Source: Pseudomonas sp. HR96 (GTDB lineage Bacteria > Pseudomonadota > Gammaproteobacteria > Pseudomonadales > Pseudomonadaceae). From it: a stretch of 64,000 bases of DNA. The position numbers and the translations under genes were made by a program. Of the stretch, positions 1 through 7,774 are shown in pieces. Each line of letters opens with the position of its first letter. Positions within the stretch are counted from its first letter, which is position 1. Below the pieces are notes generated by a model, which was not told the origin of the DNA, made no database searches, and saw only the letters and a list, made by a program, of their open reading frames with translations. The stretch spans positions 1,037,001 through 1,101,000 of the forward strand of contig NZ_CP139141.1 in the NCBI RefSeq assembly GCF_034059295.1. The letters run 5' to 3'.

Positions 1-721
1 GTGCGTGTTCGAGGTCGAAGCGCTCGGCCTGCGGGCAATCGAGCCGCTGGTAAAGCCCGGCACGGGCGAGAAAATCGCCGGCGGTGGCAGGCGGGATCGC
101 CAGCACCCGCTCGGCATCCTTGAGGGCCGCGATTTCGTCGTCATGGCTGCTGTGCAGCTGGCGCAGGTTGCGTGACAGGCGTTGCAATATCTGCGGCCCC
201 TGCGCTTCGCGCAGATGATCGGCCAACAGCGGCGTCTTGGCACCGAATTGCCGGGCCAGCAGCTCGCGGCAGTCGGCGGGGTACAAACGGCGTCCGCCGC
301 AGGGGTCCAGCTGGTGATCGGCGCCCGGCACCCGCAGCAGGAAATGCCCAGGAAAATTCACGCCGACCAGGGGAATGCCCAGGCGTCTGGCCAACTCCAG
401 GCTGATCAGGGCCAGCGCCAACGGCTGTCCGCGGCGCCGTTCGAGTACCTGGTCGAGGAGTGCGGCCTGGGGCCGCAAGGGATGATGATCATCCTGCTGA
501 AAGCCCAGGGCGCTCAGGCGGCGCAGTAGCGGTTGGCCCAGTTCGCCGGGCGGCAAAGCCGGCAGCCCGCTGCTGACCTCGCGCTGCAGCGCATTCAGGG
601 TCTCCAGGCAGTGCGCCGGTTGCACCGCAGGGTCGTGCTCGACGGCGATCCACAACGCCGCCTCGAACACTGCGGCAGGGCCGCGTTGCAGGCAGGCTAG
701 AAAGGCTTGGCGTGGGTTCAT
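1..721 (-). CDS. SirB1/transglutaminase-like family protein, 3' end outside window
   Basis: The frame reads from an ATG at 721 to the window edge with no stop, giving at least 240 residues. The protein begins MNPRQAFLACLQRG and has the SirB1 / Transglut_core2 signature around residues 90-130 (RRGQPLALALISLELARRLG followed by GVNFPGHFLLR), where the family keeps its transglutaminase-like core. The C-terminal third runs into the TPR-like region typical of the family (residues 195-240, ending QRLDCPQAERFDLEHA before the cut). Family members are cytosolic and their biochemical role is not established. A weak ribosome site (GACGAG) precedes the ATG. It is divergent from the dehydrogenase gene that starts at 905. 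The length and family call are solid, but the C-terminus is not visible. Confidence 0.8.
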   Translation of the reverse strand, partial: MNPRQAFLACLQRGPAAVFEAALWIAVEHDPAVQPAHCLETLNALQREVSSGLPALPPGELGQPLLRRLSALGFQQDDHHPLRPQAALLDQVLERRRGQPLALALISLELARRLGIPLVGVNFPGHFLLRVPGADHQLDPCGGRRLYPADCRELLARQFGAKTPLLADHLREAQGPQILQRLSRNLRQLHSSHDDEIAALKDAERVLAIPPATAGDFLARAGLYQRLDCPQAERFDLEHA

Positions 722-904
722 CGGGGCTCGTCGCAGTCGCGCAGTTACTCTCCTTTTAGCCCTCCACCGGGGTTTAGTCCAGTCGCCGGCGCGGGTCCCG
801 CGCGCTCCCTCGACAGTCGGGCACAAATGCTTTGCCAATGGCCACCTATACTGTTTTGACACGATTTCGACACAATTGCGCCCAGCGCGCTCGGGAGCCG
901 GGTC

Positions 905-1927
905 ATGTTCGCCCTCATGCAAAGCACACGCAGTAAAGCCCTGCATCTGGCGGTGGACGCGGCGACCGGTCTGCGTGCAGTAATTGCCATTCACAACTGC
1001 GACCGCGGCCCGGCGTTGGGTGGGTGTCGTTACCTGGCCTACCCGGACGATGAAAGCGCCATGGCCGACGCCATTCGTCTGGCCCAGGGTATGAGCTACA
1101 AGGCAGCGCTGGCCGGGTTGCCGTTGGGGGGCGGCAAGGCGGTGATCATCCGCAACGCCCACGTCGCCGACCGCGCGGCGCTGTTCGAAGCGTTCGGCCG
1201 CTTTGTCGAAAGCCTGGACGGCCAGTACATCACGGCTATCGAGAGTGGCACCTCGCGGGTCGACATGGACTGCATCGCCCAGGCCACCACTCATGTCACC
1301 AGCACCAGCGCCCATGGCGATCCGGCGCTGCACACCGCCCTGGGGGTGTTTGCCGGCATTCGTGCCACGGCCATGGCGCGCCTGGGCAGCGACAACCTGG
1401 AGGGTCTGCGCATTGCCGTGCAGGGCCTGGGCAGCGTCGGATTCGCCTTGGCCGAACACCTGCATGCCGCTGGGGCCGAACTGCTGGTCAGTGACGTCGA
1501 CCCGGGCAAGCTGCGCCTGGCCATGGAGCAGCTGAACGCGCACCCCATTGCCAGCGAGGCGCTGGTGGCCACCCCTTGCGACATCTTCGCCCCCTGCGCC
1601 ATGGGCGCGGTGCTCAACAGCCAGAGCGTGGCGCAATTGCGCTGCGCCGCCGTCGCAGGGGCCGCAAACACGCAACTGACCAGCCTGCAGGTGGCGGACC
1701 AGCTCGAAGCCCGCGGGATTCTCTATGCGCCGGATTATGTGATCAATGCAGGCGGCCTGATTCACGTGGCCTTGACCCACGCCGGTGAATCGCATCTGGC
1801 GATTACCGGGCACCTGTCGCAGATCGCCAAGCGGCTGACCGAGATCTTCGGCCACGCCCAGGCGGAAAAGCGTTCACCGGCGGTAGTGGCGGAGCGGCTG
1901 GCGGAGCGGTTGCTGTACGGGCGCTGA
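905..1927 (+). CDS. Leu/Glu/Phe/Val dehydrogenase family protein
   Basis: This 340-residue protein has the amino-acid dehydrogenase fold: an N-terminal Glu/Leu/Phe/Val dimerisation domain (about 1-135) and a Rossmann NAD domain with GLGSVG near residue 177. The substrate-site block MSYKAALAGLPLGGGKAVI supplies both lysines expected of leucine dehydrogenase (Lys66 and Lys78). The block that in leucine dehydrogenases reads YITAEDVGTT reads YITAIESGTS here, so the catalytic Asp is replaced by Glu. It would catalyse NAD-dependent oxidative deamination of a branched-chain or aromatic amino acid in the cytosol, but the substitution leaves substrate and activity open. ATG 905 has GGAG about 10 nt upstream; an internal ATG at 917 is also possible. 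Confidence 0.85.
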   Translation: MFALMQSTRSKALHLAVDAATGLRAVIAIHNCDRGPALGGCRYLAYPDDESAMADAIRLAQGMSYKAALAGLPLGGGKAVIIRNAHVADRAALFEAFGRFVESLDGQYITAIESGTSRVDMDCIAQATTHVTSTSAHGDPALHTALGVFAGIRATAMARLGSDNLEGLRIAVQGLGSVGFALAEHLHAAGAELLVSDVDPGKLRLAMEQLNAHPIASEALVATPCDIFAPCAMGAVLNSQSVAQLRCAAVAGAANTQLTSLQVADQLEARGILYAPDYVINAGGLIHVALTHAGESHLAITGHLSQIAKRLTEIFGHAQAEKRSPAVVAERLAERLLYGR

Positions 1928-1963
1928 TCGCAACGCGGCGACCAGGCTCGCAAGACCCACCCT

Positions 1964-2215
1964 TTACTCCCCCTGCAGCTCGCTCAGCGCACTGACATTG
2001 CTCTTGAACGCGGCGGCGAACACCGCGCGGTTCTTGGCCATGTAGATACCGGTGTCTTCGGCCAGCTTTTCGCTCAGGCCCGGTACGTTCTTCTGCAGGA
2101 CCTGGGTGAGCATCTCGGCAAGCTCGAGCATCTGGTCGTGCGCGTCGGCTAGTTTGCGGTCCACGAAGGTAGTCTCCAAATCGCGGGTACTGCGATACAG
2201 GGTTTCAACAGCCAT
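1964..2215 (-). CDS. yebG: YebG family DNA damage-inducible protein
   Basis: This 83-residue protein beginning MAVETLYRSTRD matches the YebG pattern. The stretch RKLADAHDQMLELAEML corresponds to the KKEADAYDKMLDMADLL helix of E. coli YebG, a small SOS-regulated protein of unclear biochemical role. I chose ATG 2215 over an upstream in-frame start (2278) because MAVE is the family N-terminus and the extension is proline-rich junk. A LexA-type palindrome lies about 100 bp upstream (2317-2332), which agrees with SOS control. Confidence 0.85.
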   Translation of the reverse strand: MAVETLYRSTRDLETTFVDRKLADAHDQMLELAEMLTQVLQKNVPGLSEKLAEDTGIYMAKNRAVFAAAFKSNVSALSELQGE

Positions 2216-2316
2216 TTTCGGCCTCGTATTCAAGTGCACCAGGGGCGGGGGATGTCCCGTTTCGGCCTGTGACGGCAAGGGTTGTCGTCATGCCTGCCAG
2301 CCGTCACTGTAGACTA

Positions 2317-2332
2317 CTGGTTGTTTGTACAG
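2317..2332. promoter_or_regulatory. Candidate LexA (SOS) box upstream of yebG
   Basis: The sequence CTGGTTGTTTGTACAG fits the gammaproteobacterial LexA pattern CTG-N10-CAG, with one arm fully canonical (ACAG, i.e. CTGT on the minus strand). It lies between divergent yebG (minus) and psiE (plus). YebG is a classic LexA target, so control of yebG is the natural reading. Confidence 0.7.
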
Positions 2333-2489
2333 TAAAGATCATAGGCCAAAAACGCGCCTCTGACCAGCGCTGCGGCGCAATGCCGCGGCGTCTGCCTGCA
2401 AATCCTGCACAAAGCATCGCGTCCAGGCAGCAGAATGTTCAGGTGTGCGCAGCAATGGCTGCGGCGCCATCGCCAAAGGAAGCCAATAC

Positions 2490-2978
2490 GTGAAAATGAA
2501 CTGGGCCGAATCGCTGCGCCACCGGGTCCATGCCCTGGCGGAGTCGCTGGGCAATCTGCTGGTCGAGAGCTTTCACTACATGGCGCTGTTCGCCATCGGC
2601 GCGGTCACGGCCTGGGCCGCCGTGGTGGCGTTTCTCGACATGCTCGAAAAGGGACACATCAGCGTCGATGACATTCTGTTGCTGTTCATCTACCTGGAGC
2701 TGGGCGCCATGGTCGGGATCTACTTCAAGACCAACCACATGCCTGTGCGCTTCCTGCTGTACGTGGCAATTACCGCACTGACCCGGCTGCTGATTTCCGA
2801 TGTGTCGCACCACGGCCCTGCGGACTTGGGGGTGGTCTATCTGACCGGTGCGATCCTGCTGCTGGCCTTGTCCATTCTGGTGGTGCGTTACGCCTCGGCG
2901 AAATACCCGTCGGCGAAGATTCCCGATCCGCACAGCCCGGTCAAAGGCGCGGTCACGGAGGAGAAGGGCGAGGTGTAG
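2490..2978 (+). CDS. psiE: PsiE family phosphate-starvation-inducible membrane protein
   Basis: This 162-residue inner-membrane protein has four hydrophobic segments (around 26-50, 62-80, 87-104 and 115-135) and the PsiE-like acidic/hydrophobic core LFIYLELGAMVGIYFKTNH. PsiE proteins are named for induction by phosphate starvation in E. coli; their function is unknown. A GTG start at 2490 is preferred because AAGGAAG at 2476-2482 is correctly spaced for it. The ATG two codons later (2496) would be slightly far, and upstream in-frame starts lack a ribosome site. A strong hairpin (3041-3065) follows the gene. Confidence 0.85.
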   Translation: MKMNWAESLRHRVHALAESLGNLLVESFHYMALFAIGAVTAWAAVVAFLDMLEKGHISVDDILLLFIYLELGAMVGIYFKTNHMPVRFLLYVAITALTRLLISDVSHHGPADLGVVYLTGAILLLALSILVVRYASAKYPSAKIPDPHSPVKGAVTEEKGEV

Positions 2979-3040
2979 AGGCTGGCGCGGGCGCACCAAT
3001 ATCCATCAGGGAGGGTCGTTATGGGGCATTTCGGCGAAGC

Positions 3041-3075
3041 TACCGCGCCAGATGATGGCGCGGTAATAGCTTGAT
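3041..3075 (+). terminator. Hairpin terminator between psiE and the DUF3509 gene
   Basis: A perfect 10-bp stem TACCGCGCCA / TGGCGCGGTA (3041-3050 and 3056-3065) has a 5-nt loop and is followed by ATAGCTTGATTTT. The genes on either side converge, so it may serve both strands; the T-rich tail is on the plus side. Confidence 0.65.
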
Positions 3076-3096
3076 TTTACTGACGAACGGTCGTGT

Positions 3097-3405
3097 TTAC
3101 AGGCCCGCTGCCAAGCGTGGCTGGGCCCGGGACCAGGCCTTGGGTGAGTCGCTTTCAGTCATGGCGGCCAGCAACTGCACTGCGCTGTGACCGCGCTCGA
3201 TAGCGATGCCGAACTGGATGCTCTCGATCAAACGCAACAGACGCTTGGGGTCATTGCGCTGCGCAGCGCTGATCATGCGCTTGGCCACCACGCCGCTGTC
3301 GTTGGACAGGGTGAGCATGATGCTGCCGTCCAGGCGCTGAATACTCAGATTGACCCGGTACTCGGGCTGGAAGGCTTCACTGATGATCTGGAATGGGTTA
3401 TCCAT
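3097..3405 (-). CDS. DUF3509 domain-containing protein
   Basis: This 102-residue cytosolic protein begins MDNPFQIISEAFQPEYRVNL and contains SIQRLDGSIMLTLS, the pattern of the Pseudomonas-restricted DUF3509 family of unknown function. ATG 3405 is preferred over an in-frame GTG three codons upstream because AGG lies 10 nt before it and MDNP is the family N-terminus. There is no signal peptide or membrane segment. It stands alone, with an intergenic stretch holding a bidirectional terminator between it and the HPF-like gene. Confidence 0.8.
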   Translation of the reverse strand: MDNPFQIISEAFQPEYRVNLSIQRLDGSIMLTLSNDSGVVAKRMISAAQRNDPKRLLRLIESIQFGIAIERGHSAVQLLAAMTESDSPKAWSRAQPRLAAGL

Positions 3406-3575
3406 GCGGCGCACCTGGTAAGTAAGACCTGCAGTTATTGACTGGGGGCACTTGGTATAAGTTCGCCGTCCAGACCTACTGACGAGTCGTTTGCTCTTCC
3501 TGGCAATTACACGTCACTTGCTCCTGTCAGAGACCTAGCAAGTCACGTGCCGTTTCTGTCAACTTTTGGTGCGCC

Positions 3576-3606
3576 AAAAAAAAGGCGAGCCGCAGCTCGC
3601 CTTTTT
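3576..3606. terminator. Bidirectional intrinsic terminator downstream of the HPF-like gene
   Basis: A GGCGAGC / GCTCGCC stem (3584-3590 and 3595-3601) has a CGCA loop, five T after it on the plus strand and eight A before it (eight T on the minus strand). It lies 13 bp beyond the stop of the minus-strand gene at 3619, so it most likely ends that transcript. Confidence 0.85.
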
Positions 3607-3618
3607 CCTCGTTCAGGG

Positions 3619-4029
3619 TCAGCTGTTGAGGACCTGTTCGTTTTCCAGAAATTCTTCTTCGAGCAGCGCATCGGCGCTGACACCCGGCTCGCTGGCGGGC
3701 AGGGCGGCACCGCGGCGCGGGCTGCGCAGCTTGCCGAACAAGTGCTCCAGGGCGTGGTTGAGCTTGGTCGCGGCGCCTTCCACCGCCTGGTCGAGGGTGG
3801 CGGCGGTGTGGGTCACGGACACCGGCTGGTGGCCCTTGGGGCGAGCTTCCATCTGGCAGCGCTTGTCGTGGGTGCCTGGCTTGTCGCCGTTTTCATCCTT
3901 CAGGTGGACCTCGACGCGGGTGAGGTCCTCTTCGTAGTGTTCGAGAGAGCTCTGGACAGTACTGCTGACCCAGTCTTCCAGTCGGCTGCTGTTTTGAATG
4001 TGGTTATCGCTATTGACCTGGATTTGCAT
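3619..4029 (-). CDS. HPF/RaiA family ribosome-associated protein
   Basis: This 136-residue protein begins MQIQVNSDNHIQNSSRLEDW and has the beta-alpha-beta hibernation-factor fold pattern: a first strand, a helix (SSTVQSSLEHYEEDLTRVEV), basic strands (KRCQMEARPKGHQPVSVTH) and a helix LDQAVEGAATKLNHALEHLF. Residues 103-136 form an acidic tail. Such proteins bind the 30S subunit decoding region and slow translation in stress. It is longer and more divergent than the rpoN-linked HPF, so it is probably a second, stress-related copy. It is a single gene with its own terminator. Confidence 0.8.
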   Translation of the reverse strand: MQIQVNSDNHIQNSSRLEDWVSSTVQSSLEHYEEDLTRVEVHLKDENGDKPGTHDKRCQMEARPKGHQPVSVTHTAATLDQAVEGAATKLNHALEHLFGKLRSPRRGAALPASEPGVSADALLEEEFLENEQVLNS

Positions 4030-4196
4030 GGTTAATCCTTATTCAGCTAGCTCACAAGAGATTCGCCAGAGGGAAATAGGCGCCTCTTGCTTAACAAGGT
4101 CAGGCACTGGCGCCGACAATTCAACCCCTTTATGCATATAAATATTTGGTAACTAAACCGCAGCCGGGTGGTCCGCTTGACCTTGCGGGCAACCTG

Positions 4197-5096
4197 CTAT
4201 AGGGGCCGTTTCGAGCCCCTGCCGGGTGCCATTGCCAGCCGGTATTCGCCGGGCGTCGCGCCCAGGCTCTGGCCGAAACGCCGGCTGAAATGGCTGGCGC
4301 TGGCAAAACCGCAGGCCAGGGCAATCTCCCCCAACGACAGGCTGCCCTGGCTCAGCAGCAGGCGTGCACGCAGCATCCGCCGATGCAGCACGAACTGGTG
4401 AGGCGGCACGCCAAAGCTGTGGCGAAACATGCGCGCAAAGTGATATTCCGAGAGGCTGCACAACCCCGCCAGCAGGCCCAGGCTGAGCGGCTCTTCCAGG
4501 TGCATTTCGATGTAGTCGCGCAACAGTCGGCGCTGATGCGCCGCCAGCCCACCCTTGACCCGCAGGCCATGGCGCAGCCCGACCTGGGTCAGCACGGTGT
4601 GGCCGAGCATCTCGTGGGCCAGCGCCGAGGTCAGCAGGCGCTCGCCGGGCTCCTGCCAGTTCATCCCGATCAATTGGCGAAAGCGCCGCGCCTGCTGGGC
4701 GTCCTCGAGAAAGGTGTGCTCGCGCAGTTGCAGCTCGCGGGGCTCGCGATCGAGCAGGCCCAGGCAGCTGAAGGCGAACTGCTCGGCGCTGAAATACAGG
4801 TGGGCCAGGCGGATCTCGCCGTTGATCACCCAGGCCGAACGGTGCTCGGCGGGCAAGGTGCAGAGTTTGTCCGGAGCGCCTTTGTTGCCCGGCTGGTCGC
4901 GGCGGAAGGTGCCGGTGCCGCCGGCCAGGTAGCACGACAGCGTGTGATGGCTGGGCGCCTGATAATCCTGGGCATCGTGATGGTTGCTCCACAACGCCGC
5001 CGCCAGGCCATCGCCCAGTTCGGCGCTGCGCTCCAGGCGCGCGTTGGCCGAGCTGCTGAGGGCCTGGAATACCTGGAGTTGGTCAAGTTGGGTCAT
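4197..5096 (-). CDS. AraC family transcriptional regulator
   Basis: This 299-residue protein has an N-terminal cupin-like sensor (about 40-150) and a C-terminal AraC helix-turn-helix pair (about 195-295). Visible elements are EEPLSLGLLAGLCSLSEYHF for the first HTH, then FGVPPHQFVLHRRMLRARLLL and the second HTH IALACGFASASHFSRRFGQSLG. ATG 5096 (MTQLDQLQVF) is chosen over a start at 5315, because the extension would run through the promoter of the divergent EamA gene and GAGG lies about 10 nt upstream of 5096. It most likely controls the exporter that starts 133 bp away on the other strand. Confidence 0.85.
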   Translation of the reverse strand: MTQLDQLQVFQALSSSANARLERSAELGDGLAAALWSNHHDAQDYQAPSHHTLSCYLAGGTGTFRRDQPGNKGAPDKLCTLPAEHRSAWVINGEIRLAHLYFSAEQFAFSCLGLLDREPRELQLREHTFLEDAQQARRFRQLIGMNWQEPGERLLTSALAHEMLGHTVLTQVGLRHGLRVKGGLAAHQRRLLRDYIEMHLEEPLSLGLLAGLCSLSEYHFARMFRHSFGVPPHQFVLHRRMLRARLLLSQGSLSLGEIALACGFASASHFSRRFGQSLGATPGEYRLAMAPGRGSKRPL

Positions 5097-5229
5097 GGTC
5101 GCTACCTCGATGGCCATCCTAACCCAGCACAGCGCCGCCTCGATGAGCCTGCGTGGAAAAAGCGCAAGATTGTGCAACGGCCACAGGCAGCAGCCACCGC
5201 ACACTGAGCGTCCATCAGGAGCTTGCGCC

Positions 5230-6141
5230 ATGAACCTATCGCTGTACGTGCTGACTGTCTTGATCTGGGGCACCACCTGGATCGCCCTCAAGCTGCAACT
5301 GGGCGTGGTGCCCATCGAGGTGTCGATCGTCTATCGCTTCGCCCTCGCTGCGCTCCTGCTGTTCGTCGGCCTGCTGGCCAGCCGGCGGCTGCAACCGATG
5401 AATCGGCGCGGTCACCTGATTTGCCTGGCTCAGGGGCTGTGCCTGTTCTGCGTGAACTTCATGTGCTTTCTGAATGCCAGCCAGTGGGTGCCCAGCGGCC
5501 TGATTGCCGTGGTGTTCTCTACGGCTGCGCTATGGAATGCGCTGAATGCGCGGGTGTTTCTCGGCCAGAAGATCGCCGCCAACGTGCTCGGCGGCGGGGC
5601 GCTGGGGCTGCTCGGTCTGGGATTGCTGTACTGGCCGCAATTGAGCGCCGGTCATGCCAGCCATCAGACCCTGGTGGGGTTGGGCCTGGCGCTGTTCGGC
5701 ACCCTGTGTTTCTCGGCGGGCAACCTGCTCTCCAGCGTGCAGCAAAAGGCCGGCTTGCGGCCCATGACCACCAATGCCTGGGGCATGCTGTACGGCGCGG
5801 CGATGCTCACCGGTTGGTGCCTGTTGCGCGGCATACCGTTCCAGATCGACTGGAGCCAGCGCTACATCGGTGCCTTGCTGTACCTGGCCATACCTGGTTC
5901 GGTGATCGGCTTTACCGCTTACCTGACCCTGGTCGGGCGCATGGGGCCGGAGCGCGCCGCCTACTGCACGGTGCTGTTTCCGCTGGTGGCGTTGAACGTT
6001 TCCGCCGTGGTGGAGGGTTACCAGTGGACCGCCCCGGCGCTGGTGGGCCTGGTGGCGGTGATGCTCGGCAACGTGCTGGTGTTTCGCAAGGGCTCGGGCT
6101 ATTCGTCGTTGCGCAGGCTGATGAAGATCAAGGCGGCGTAG
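5230..6141 (+). CDS. EamA/DMT family inner-membrane exporter
   Basis: This 303-residue protein has ten hydrophobic segments in two EamA repeats. It opens with the family signature LIWGTTWIALKLQLG (residues 8-22), and the second repeat begins near residue 155 (LALFGTLCFSAGNLLSS). DMT transporters export amino acids, metabolites or drugs; the substrate is not visible. ATG 5230 gives the standard family N-terminus. It is divergent from the AraC gene, and its 3' end overlaps the 3' end of the convergent DUF2165 gene by 43 bp. Confidence 0.88.
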   Translation: MNLSLYVLTVLIWGTTWIALKLQLGVVPIEVSIVYRFALAALLLFVGLLASRRLQPMNRRGHLICLAQGLCLFCVNFMCFLNASQWVPSGLIAVVFSTAALWNALNARVFLGQKIAANVLGGGALGLLGLGLLYWPQLSAGHASHQTLVGLGLALFGTLCFSAGNLLSSVQQKAGLRPMTTNAWGMLYGAAMLTGWCLLRGIPFQIDWSQRYIGALLYLAIPGSVIGFTAYLTLVGRMGPERAAYCTVLFPLVALNVSAVVEGYQWTAPALVGLVAVMLGNVLVFRKGSGYSSLRRLMKIKAA

Positions 6142-6605
6142 ATGAAGTTCATGAAGCGGTCGGCGGTGGCCAGCGCCTGGCTGCCGGACTGCCAGAGCAG
6201 GAACCATTCGCCGCCGATCACCTGAAAGCCCAGGTACCACAGCGCGGCGCCCAGCAGCAGGCCGGCAATGGCCCAGCGTTTGGCGTGGTGAAAAGCCATG
6301 GCCGAGGCACGGAACTGGCCAGCCATGTTGGCGAAGCCCTTGAAGCAGCAGAAGGTGAACAGCAACTGCGCGGCGATGATGGCCAGGTAGCTCAGGTGAT
6401 GCAGCAGCGGGTTGGGCACGGCCCTCCAGGCCAGCCCGGGACCGGCCTCGACGCCCTGCAGGCTGAGGGTTTCACCGACGTAGGCGAGGTTGAGGTGGTA
6501 GTCACTGAGATTGCCCAGCACCACCAGCAAGCCGAACAGGCCCGCGAACAGAGCCATGCACAACTTGCAAAGACGGATCAGGGCAGGGGTGGTCAGGTTG
6601 GGCAT
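6099..6605 (-). CDS. DUF2165 family small membrane protein
   Basis: This 168-residue protein has four membrane segments (about 8-33, 69-92, 106-126 and 143-162). It shows DUF2165 features such as LFGLLVVLGNLSDYHLN near the start and the conserved FMNFIYAALIFISLRNDE at the end. The role is unknown. ATG 6605 is chosen because MPNLTTPALIRLCK leads directly into the first membrane helix; the in-frame start at 6671 adds a polar extension. It overlaps the EamA gene tail to tail. Confidence 0.8.
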   Translation of the reverse strand: MPNLTTPALIRLCKLCMALFAGLFGLLVVLGNLSDYHLNLAYVGETLSLQGVEAGPGLAWRAVPNPLLHHLSYLAIIAAQLLFTFCCFKGFANMAGQFRASAMAFHHAKRWAIAGLLLGAALWYLGFQVIGGEWFLLWQSGSQALATADRFMNFIYAALIFISLRNDE

Positions 6606-6742
6606 AGGCGAGGGCTGGCAAGCGATGGGGCGGGGAGTATCCCAGCCTTGTCGGCCACCGTCGTTCGGCAAGTGGTTTCAAGGTGTAACTCAATCCCACA
6701 GCCTGGCGCGAGCCGTTGCTCCCGGTTTGGGCGCCCGCACCT

Positions 6743-7717
6743 TCAGCCCTTGAACGCCTGCGGGTTGACCAGATCCCGTGGCCGCTCGCCGCGTAGAGCG
6801 GCGGTCAGGTTGTCCATGGCGCGCTCGGCCATGGCTTCGCGGGTCTGAGTGGTGGCCGAGCCGATGTGCGGCAGGGTCACCGCATTGGGCAACTGGAACA
6901 GTGGCGACTGGGCCAGCGGCTCCTGCTCGTACACGTCCAGCCCGGCACCGCGAATGGTTCCGTTGCGCAGCGCCTGGACCAGCGCCGCCTCGTCCACCAC
7001 CGGGCCGCGGGCGATATTGATGAGAAAGGCGCCGGGCTTCATCAGGCTTAGCTCACGATGACTGATCAAATGCCGGGTCTTGTCGCTGAGGGGCACCACC
7101 AGCACCACGAAGTCGGCTTCGGCCAGCAATTGCTCGAGGCTGCGAAACTGTGCGCCCAGTTCCTGCTCCAGCGCCGGCTTGCGGCTGTTGCCGCTGTACA
7201 GCACCGGCATGTTGAACCCTAGCCGGCCGCGGCGGGCGATGGCGGCGCCGATGTTGCCCATGCCGATGATGCCCAGGGTCTTGCCGTGCACGTCGCTGCC
7301 GAACTGTGGCGCTGCCACACTGGCTTTCCACTGCCCGGCCTTGGTCCAGGCGTCGAGCTCGGCGACTCGCCGGGCGCTGCTCATGATCAGCGCGAACCCC
7401 AGGTCGGCGGTGCTTTCGGTGAGCACATCGGGGGTATTGGTCAGCAGCAGGCCGCGCTCGTTGAAGTAGGCCACGTCGTAGTTGTCGTAGCCCACCGACA
7501 CGCTGCTGACCGCTTGCAGCCGAGTGGCCGCCGCCAGTTGCTCGCGTCCCAGCTTGCGCCCGGCGCCGATCAAGCCATGGGCATGGGGCAGCGCTTCGTC
7601 GAACTGCGCCGCCAGGTCACCCTTTTTCGGGTCGGGCACGATGACTTCGAAGTCCTGTTGCAGGCGTTCGATCATCGGCGGGGTGATGCGGCTGAAGGCC
7701 AGTACGGTTTTTTTCAT
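6743..7717 (-). CDS. ghrB: 2-hydroxyacid dehydrogenase (glyoxylate/hydroxypyruvate/2-ketogluconate reductase)
   Basis: This 324-residue member of the D-isomer 2-hydroxyacid dehydrogenase family is the same length as E. coli GhrB. It has the NAD(P) motif GIIGMGNIGAAIARR (about 150-164) and catalytic residues in context: Arg in NIARGPVVDE, Glu in DVYEQEPL and His in LPHIGSAT. It reduces glyoxylate, hydroxypyruvate or 2-ketogluconate with NAD(P)H. In Pseudomonas close relatives are called tkrA, but the usual 2-ketogluconate genes (kguEKT) are not beside it. ATG 7717 (MKKTVLAFSR) is the family start. It lies 57 bp downstream of the LysR gene on the same strand. Confidence 0.85.
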   Translation of the reverse strand: MKKTVLAFSRITPPMIERLQQDFEVIVPDPKKGDLAAQFDEALPHAHGLIGAGRKLGREQLAAATRLQAVSSVSVGYDNYDVAYFNERGLLLTNTPDVLTESTADLGFALIMSSARRVAELDAWTKAGQWKASVAAPQFGSDVHGKTLGIIGMGNIGAAIARRGRLGFNMPVLYSGNSRKPALEQELGAQFRSLEQLLAEADFVVLVVPLSDKTRHLISHRELSLMKPGAFLINIARGPVVDEAALVQALRNGTIRGAGLDVYEQEPLAQSPLFQLPNAVTLPHIGSATTQTREAMAERAMDNLTAALRGERPRDLVNPQAFKG

Positions 7718-7774
7718 GGTCGCTGTCTCGGCGCAGGAGAAAGCAAGCACGCTAACATTCCCCCAGCCGAACGA

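Noticed and set aside
5223..6848. 541-codon plus-strand frame
   Set aside because: It is an out-of-frame shadow of the EamA gene that continues through the antisense of the DUF2165 gene; composition is Arg/Gly/Ala-rich without domains.
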